Below, one piece after another: positions 59,921 to 64,000 of a stretch of 64,000 bases of DNA. The stretch is from NCBI RefSeq assembly GCF_029269745.1, contig NZ_JARJHT010000001.1, positions 1,860,001-1,924,000 on the forward strand, written 5' to 3'. The position numbers were made by a program, and so were the translations under genes. The stretch is from Polluticoccus soli (GTDB lineage: Bacteria; Bacteroidota; Bacteroidia; Chitinophagales; Chitinophagaceae). Each line of letters opens with the position of its first letter. Within the stretch, counting starts at the first letter, position 1. The notes beneath the pieces are model-generated. The model was not told where the DNA came from. It saw nothing but the letters and a program-made list of their open reading frames with translations, and made no database searches.

Positions 59921-61911
59921 TGGGAGCATTTTACTTAAACTCTATCGGTGGTTTCCTTAAGCATGATGATAATGCGATTATTGGCAAACTCACGAAGCAA
60001 GGTGCAAATTCTGGTTTTCATCAACAGCTACACAGTCAAACAGACTCTTGGGACATTGCAGTTCCAATTTTGAAAGCAAATTTTAAGCAGTTAATCTCCG
60101 ATGTCGATCGAGCAAAAGATTGGACTATATTGTTAGAATACCCAATAGTAAGACGAGACAAACGAATAGATATTGTCTTGATTGCGGATTCTATTATCAT
60201 CGTCATTGAGTTCAAGGCAAGTAAGCCTAATTATTCAGGTGGTGGTGAGCATCAGCTTTTAGATTACTGCCTTGATCTTAGAGATTTTCACTTCGAATCG
60301 AGAGACAAAATAATCGTACCGATACTGCTCATTCCAAATACTAGAGCTAGGAAAATTGATTTGCAATTTTCTAGTGATTTCGTTCAGCAAACACTTTTTG
60401 CTAATGATAAAAATCTAAATGATTTGTTGCGGCAAATTGCCTCTATTAGCCATAAACGTGGTAGGATTAATGCAAATAGCTGGAATCAAAGCTCATATGC
60501 GCCAACTCCTACTATCATCGAAGCTGCGCGAGTATTATTTGCCGGACATTCAGTAGAAAACATAACGAAATCGCATGCTGGAGCTACGAATTTGACTAAG
60601 ACGACTGACGCAATTGTTAGTGCAATTAACAAAGCTCGAAAAAACCGCGAGAAGCTAATATGTTTTATTACTGGAGTTCCTGGCGCGGGTAAAACTTTGG
60701 CAGGCTTGCATATTGCACATCATTCCGACTTTCAAGCAAAGGACGTATCCCTTGCTACGTTTTTATCGGGCAATGGCCCGCTCATAAAGGTACTACGGTC
60801 TGCACTTGCGCGAGACGCAAAAACAAGGTTAGCAAAAGAAGACAAAGCTGTTAAAGAAAAGGAGCAGGAGAGAATTATCGCATTTATTGAAAATGTGCAC
60901 CGCTTTATTGATGGATACTTTGAAAACAAAAAGGCTAAACCGAATAATCAAATTGTAATTTTTGATGAAGCACAAAGAGCATGGAATGCGAAACAGTCTA
61001 TGCGGAAGTTCAAGCGAGATTTTTCAGAGCCGGACTTGATGCTTGAGATAATGGACAGACATAAAGATTGGGCTGTAATTGTGGCTCTGATTGGTGGAGG
61101 GCAAGAAATAAATACAGGTGAAGCGGGTCTGCGCGAATGGGGCAATAAATTAAAAACAAAGTACAAACATTGGCGTGTGTACGTGTCACCGCAATTGGAG
61201 GCCGGAGATCATAGTACGGGGGATTTGACTTTATTTGAAACAAAGGTCAAACACGTCGACGTAACACGTGTGAAGGATTTACATTTAGATGTTTCCTTGC
61301 GTTCTTATAAAGCAGAGAAATTGTCAGAATGGGTTCAACAACTTCTAAATAACAGACCACAAGCTGCCGCGACCCTGTTTGCAACGTATTTGCATAACTA
61401 TCCGATAGCTATTACAAGAGATTTAGATGCCGCAAGGGAGTGGTTAAAAGAAAGAGATAAAGGGACGAGACGTGTAGGTTTAGTTGCCAGTTCAGGCGGA
61501 CGCAGGCTTAGGAAACAAGGTCTTGATGTAAAAGGCGAATTTGATGCGGCCAGTTGGTTTCTGAATGACAGGGAGGATGTGAGGTCATCATATGCATTAG
61601 AAGTTCCTGCAACGGAATTTGGAATTCAAGGTCTGGAACTCGATTGGACCGGTGTTTGTTGGGATCTAGACCTCCGTAGGCATAAAGATGACTGGGATTT
61701 TAAACTGTTCAAAGGAACAAAGTGGACGAATGTAAAAGGCGTTGAAATGCAGCGATTCATAACGAATAAATATCGTGTGCTCCTTACTCGGGCAAGGGAA
61801 GGAATGGTGATATATGTTCCTGTAGGCGATGAACATGATAAGACAGCACCACGAAAGGAATACGACGCGATTTATTCGTATATGATTTCTTGTGGTGTGC
61901 CTGAGCTTTAG
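59920..61911 (+). CDS. PD-(D/E)XK nuclease - DUF2075-type helicase fusion
   Basis: A 663-residue protein. The N-terminal part has the nuclease pattern E73 (LLEYP), D84 (RIDIVL), E97-x-K99 (IEFKAS) and Q112. From 240 on there is an SF1-like P-loop core: Walker A GVPGAGKT 252-259, Walker B IVIFDEAQ 345-352, GGGQEINTGEAG, a VPATEFGIQGLELDW segment and the RVLLTRAREGMVIYVP motif. This matches the DUF2075 (Schlafen-group-3-like) ATPases common in defence islands. It overlaps the XRE gene by one base. Degradation of foreign nucleic acid is the most likely role, by family and context. Confidence 0.85.
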   Translation: MGAFYLNSIGGFLKHDDNAIIGKLTKQGANSGFHQQLHSQTDSWDIAVPILKANFKQLISDVDRAKDWTILLEYPIVRRDKRIDIVLIADSIIIVIEFKASKPNYSGGGEHQLLDYCLDLRDFHFESRDKIIVPILLIPNTRARKIDLQFSSDFVQQTLFANDKNLNDLLRQIASISHKRGRINANSWNQSSYAPTPTIIEAARVLFAGHSVENITKSHAGATNLTKTTDAIVSAINKARKNREKLICFITGVPGAGKTLAGLHIAHHSDFQAKDVSLATFLSGNGPLIKVLRSALARDAKTRLAKEDKAVKEKEQERIIAFIENVHRFIDGYFENKKAKPNNQIVIFDEAQRAWNAKQSMRKFKRDFSEPDLMLEIMDRHKDWAVIVALIGGGQEINTGEAGLREWGNKLKTKYKHWRVYVSPQLEAGDHSTGDLTLFETKVKHVDVTRVKDLHLDVSLRSYKAEKLSEWVQQLLNNRPQAAATLFATYLHNYPIAITRDLDAAREWLKERDKGTRRVGLVASSGGRRLRKQGLDVKGEFDAASWFLNDREDVRSSYALEVPATEFGIQGLELDWTGVCWDLDLRRHKDDWDFKLFKGTKWTNVKGVEMQRFITNKYRVLLTRAREGMVIYVPVGDEHDKTAPRKEYDAIYSYMISCGVPEL

Positions 61912-62054
61912 TCTTCATCTTCAGTCACTAAAAATACATTCAAGCAACTTTCATTAATGCAAAAGTGAGCTTCCCATTTGGCATTGGTATGCATGAAGCA
62001 ATCGAAGAAAGTTCTTGCGCCACATTTAGGGCAGGTCATTGGCTGGTCGTTCAT
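61908..62054 (-). CDS. Small zinc-ribbon protein
   Basis: A 48-residue protein: MNDQPMTCPKCGARTFFDCFMHTNAKWEAHFCINESCLNVFLVTEDED with CPKCG and a C-x4-C pair, forming a possible zinc ribbon of the small Bacteroidota type. The frame is open further upstream (to 62216) but there it runs through a dispersed repeat, so I use the inner ATG at 62054; ATG 62087 is another option. Its stop overlaps that of the nuclease-helicase gene by four bases. Confidence 0.5.
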   Translation of the reverse strand: MNDQPMTCPKCGARTFFDCFMHTNAKWEAHFCINESCLNVFLVTEDED

Positions 62055-62183
62055 GAGCCATACGAAACTAGTATCAAGCAGGAGCATGCTGCAAACGTAA
62101 ACTGAACTATTGGGCTGGTCAATCGGAAATAAGTGAACTTTCTGTTTCGCGAGATTCGATATCACTAGAGGCCACCCCTCTCC

Positions 62184-62213
62184 CGTCATTGCGAGGAACG
62201 AAGCAATCTCGCG
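62184..62213 (+). repeat. CGTCATTGCGAGG...GAAGCAATCT dispersed repeat, short copy
   Basis: CGTCATTGCGAGGAACGAAG plus CAATCTCGCG, without the palindromic insert seen in the 78-bp copies. The gap 62217-62511 holds repeats only. Confidence 0.75.
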
Positions 62214-62264
62214 CAAACATGGGCTTGTTTAACACCAATCAGTTTGGGACGGTGCGGTCAATGT

Positions 62265-62342
62265 AGAATGTCGATGCCTGACGTGTGGCAAGATTGCTTC
62301 GTACATATTTGCATTCGCAAATACTGCCTCGCAATGACGTTT
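62265..62342 (-). repeat. 78-bp dispersed repeat (CGTCATTGCGAG family), right copy
   Basis: Reverse complement of the copy at 55875-55952, 68 of 78 positions equal, including the TATTTGCGAATGCAAATA palindrome. The two inverted copies bracket the genes from 56.2 to 61.9 kb. Confidence 0.85.
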
Positions 62343-62393
62343 GGTAGTTGGACGCTTGGTGGTGGGGTGGAGAATGACGGGAGTGAGTAGACA

Positions 62394-62459
62394 TCCTGCC
62401 GTACAAGGGTGCGACGCAACGGGTGCTCCATAGCAGCACCGCCAGCTGGCTGCAAAAAT
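62394..62459 (+). repeat. GTACAAGGGTGCGACG...GCTGCAAAAA dispersed repeat
   Basis: GTACAAGGGTGCGACGCAAC, GGGTGCTCCATAGCAGCAC and CAGCTGGCTGCAAAAA in order. Matches 57590-57676 in reverse orientation and more weakly 14976-15030. Confidence 0.65.
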
Positions 62460-62485
62460 CCTCTACAATTATCGTAAAAATATTG

Positions 62486-62493
62486 TATATTTG
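62486..62493 (+). promoter_or_regulatory. TATATTTG promoter-like element
   Basis: TATATTTG matches TAnnTTTG; TAAAACC, then TATG follow within 25 bp. The same order occurs on the minus strand at 11997-11960. Confidence 0.45.
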
Positions 62494-62511
62494 TAGTAGT
62501 AAAACCTTGCT

Positions 62512-62847
62512 ATGCAAATACCTATACAACCCATCAGCTACCCTCCATACCTCAGCAGCTCAACCCTGCCAGGTTATTCCGTTTTGTTTCCGGAGTTTGT
62601 TCTCTGCTTTAGAAATCACCCCAAAACGGCAACAATCGGCAACAAAAAATACAGCTGTGCGCTGCGAGTTTATGATCCTGTCATTGATAATCAATCAGCA
62701 ACGCGCACAGCGGCAACAACAGTTCGTGGATTCATGACAAAAGCGGCAACATTTGCTATCAACGGATATGAGAATCGCTTATTCGTCAGCAGTGCTGGCC
62801 TCAGCTACCACCCCCGGCCCCTCCTTAAATCAAGGAGGGGAGTTTGA
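62512..62847 (+). CDS. Doubtful 111-residue frame on a promoter-bearing repeat
   Basis: A frame starting MQIPIQPISYPPYL 19 bp after a good -7 element. It contains KTATIGNK, which recurs as KTATICNK in the frame at 11690-11929. Its last codons come from the AAGGAGGGG repeat (62807-62844). I cannot recognise a domain. It may be a short expressed peptide followed by non-coding DNA, or a gene remnant. Confidence 0.25.
   Translation: MQIPIQPISYPPYLSSSTLPGYSVLFPEFVLCFRNHPKTATIGNKKYSCALRVYDPVIDNQSATRTAATTVRGFMTKAATFAINGYENRLFVSSAGLSYHPRPLLKSRRGV
62807..62844 (-). repeat. CCCCTCCTT/AAGGAGGGG dispersed repeat, right copy
   Basis: ACCACCCCCGGCCCCTCCTT plus AAATCAAGGAGGGGAGTT, the reverse complement type of 57376-57413. 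From here to 63132 I see no gene, only a small CCCGGA/TCCGGG-type hairpin near 63090-63115. Confidence 0.7.
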
Positions 62848-63132
62848 GAAAAAGCACCGAAAATGTGTTGTAAAAGCGAACAAATTGAAGTGAAGACCCC
62901 ATCCTGTAGCGGTTTTCGTGGAGTAGCATAGTTTGAGGTTTGTAATATCCGCGATTAGACACCAGAGCTTATGATTTTGGTCAAAAAAACTACGGGCTGA
63001 TTCACATTTGTTTAACTGTTATCAGGCTGTACCGTAGCCTCAAGCTCATGCAAATGCGGCACAATCCTTTGAGTTAACTTCAGGATAACTAACCCCGGAA
63101 TCGCCAGTCCGGGCACCCTAAATCACCAGTTT

Positions 63133-63480
63133 ATGCGATCCTTTATTATCACCGTTACCTATATGGGCAATCCCATTATATTGCGTTTTGTAAATGAGAA
63201 CAATACTATCGATGCCGGCTTCGAGGTGGAGTCTGTTAACAATAAGGCGTTTCCCCATTTTCATGTAGAGGGCCGCGATAAGGAGTGGCACATTGTGGGC
63301 AAGGTGCCCGCCGAGATGTATGGCCTGGAGCCGCGCCTCAGCGAACTGATCTATGAATGCCTGCATGAGGGCCCGGCTGCTGCTGCACCGCCTTACGCAC
63401 AGCGCTCTTCAAGCCACCCCGCTGCTACACAGGCCCAGCTCAGGTCGCTACCAAGAGGAGAAGAAGTTGAACGTCACTAA
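63133..63480 (+). CDS. Hypothetical protein with low-complexity tail
   Basis: A 115-residue protein. Residues 1-75 look folded (MRSFIITVTYMGNPIILRF, then AFPHFHVEGRDKEWHIVGKVP); the rest is an Ala/Pro/Ser-rich tail. No signal peptide or membrane helix. It lies 13 bp before the zinc-ribbon gene in the same direction. Not recognised. Confidence 0.6.
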   Translation: MRSFIITVTYMGNPIILRFVNENNTIDAGFEVESVNNKAFPHFHVEGRDKEWHIVGKVPAEMYGLEPRLSELIYECLHEGPAAAAPPYAQRSSSHPAATQAQLRSLPRGEEVERH

Positions 63481-63493
63481 TAAAACCGTCACC

Positions 63494-63745
63494 ATGAAGA
63501 AACCTCACTTAAAATGCCCGGGTTGCTCTGGATCTAATTTTCAGCTACATGAGATCTCCATCGCCAACCCTCAAACCAAAGAGGAGGCCGAGACCAGCAG
63601 CGCTATCGTGGTATGCGGCGACTGCAGTGCCATCGTGGGCGTATTGTCGCCTCCATATCCACCAGCCAAACACCTTGGAATAACCATTGTGCCGGTGGTG
63701 CATGCTCCCTACCAGGAAGGAGCGTATGGTGAGGAGTCTTGTTAA
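63494..63745 (+). CDS. Small zinc-ribbon-like hypothetical protein
   Basis: An 83-residue protein with CPGC near residue 8 and CGDC near 41, spaced as in a zinc ribbon, then a Pro-rich end (LSPPYPPAKHLG). ATG 63494 is chosen because it starts just before the first Cys pair; the longer frame lies out of phase over the preceding gene. Probably co-transcribed with 63133-63480. Function unknown. Confidence 0.65.
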   Translation: MKKPHLKCPGCSGSNFQLHEISIANPQTKEEAETSSAIVVCGDCSAIVGVLSPPYPPAKHLGITIVPVVHAPYQEGAYGEESC

Positions 63746-63812
63746 AACTATGTTGTATGATGTGCGCTGGCTTGGTGTTTATCGGTGAGCTAGATAGTTA
63801 AAGAATAGTACT

Positions 63813-63962
63813 ATGGAAAACGTGATTCAAACGGTGAAGAAAAATAAGAAATTGAAAGTGGCCAGGGCGCTATTTGGTATGTTGACAGCGGCTGTTAGCT
63901 TGTATGTAGCTGTAGAGAATTTCCGCAAGCTGCGGAAAGGCCCGCAGTTGAAACTGGAGTAA
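63813..63962 (+). CDS. Very small single-helix membrane protein
   Basis: A 49-residue protein: basic N-terminus (VKKNKKLKVAR), one hydrophobic helix (ALFGMLTAAVSLYVAVENF) and basic tail RKLRKGPQLKLE. ATG start and TAA stop inside the window. The clear charge-helix-charge pattern supports a real gene. Function unknown. Confidence 0.5.
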   Translation: MENVIQTVKKNKKLKVARALFGMLTAAVSLYVAVENFRKLRKGPQLKLE

Positions 63963-64000
63963 ACGCAGTGTTATAGTATTGTCAAAAGCGGCGGTAGCGT

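Noticed and set aside
61908-62216. Long form of the zinc-ribbon gene starting at 62216
   Set aside because: The first residues (MREIASFLAMTGEG) are encoded by the CGTCATTGCGAG dispersed repeat, so the inner ATG is more likely.

Overview
The window is a piece of a Bacteroidota chromosome, most likely from Chitinophagaceae or a close relative. The evidence is four secreted proteins with type IX secretion (T9SS) type A C-terminal sorting domains, OmpP1/FadL paired with an SGNH lipoprotein, SusE/OmpW-like beta-barrel paralogues, a kynurenine 3-monooxygenase, a flexirubin/aryl-polyene type pigment gene group, weak Shine-Dalgarno sites, and repeated TAnnTTTG promoter -7 elements. I saw no rRNA or tRNA gene, CRISPR array or intact insertion sequence.

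Layout. 0-6.9 kb: tandem duplicated units, each a large Ig-containing T9SS cargo protein followed by a tiny membrane protein. Each unit has the same upstream regulatory region and terminator, and the tail of an earlier unit lies at position 1. 7-11.3 kb: uvrB and a glycine-rich T9SS protein. 11.4-15 kb: an AT-richer accessory block with a PIN-GNAT-PUA-like fusion, an ASCH protein and an EVE protein. 15-19.2 kb: small paralogous proteins and three tandem outer-membrane barrels. 19.3-39.3 kb: core genes (PfkB kinase, nucleotidyltransferase, prohibitin-like protein, oligoendopeptidase, radA, comF, fadL, SGNH lipoprotein, LRR protein, S41 protease, GH3, rplU-rpmA, a histone H1-like protein, a PstS-like protein, a TPR protein, an FNR-type reductase). 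39.4-43.5 kb: convergent otsAB fusion and GH15 hydrolase, probably trehalose synthesis and glycan or trehalose cleavage. 43.5-49.1 kb: a five-gene pigment-type operon (O-methyltransferase, WxWxIP flavin halogenase-like enzyme, ketosynthase N-terminal-like protein, active ketosynthase, Cys-less ketosynthase partner). 49.2-55.8 kb: Crp-like regulator and divergent YceI gene, cytochrome c lipoprotein, lepB, kmo, recJ. 55.8-63 kb: a second accessory block, rich in dispersed palindromic repeats, with a Crp regulator and divergent membrane gene, small membrane proteins, and a compact XRE regulator plus PD-(D/E)XK-helicase module that looks like a defence system. 63.1-64 kb: three small hypothetical genes.

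The two accessory blocks (11.4-15.0 and 55.8-62.9 kb) share repeat families. One family carries its own promoter-like element. Another sits at 3' ends of genes and in one case supplies the stop codon. A third repeat has gone in frame into a membrane-protein gene. The strongest candidates for undescribed biology are the PIN/ASCH/EVE trio, the XRE/nuclease-helicase module with its divergent small gene and operator, and the repeated surface-protein units with their conserved regulatory boxes.
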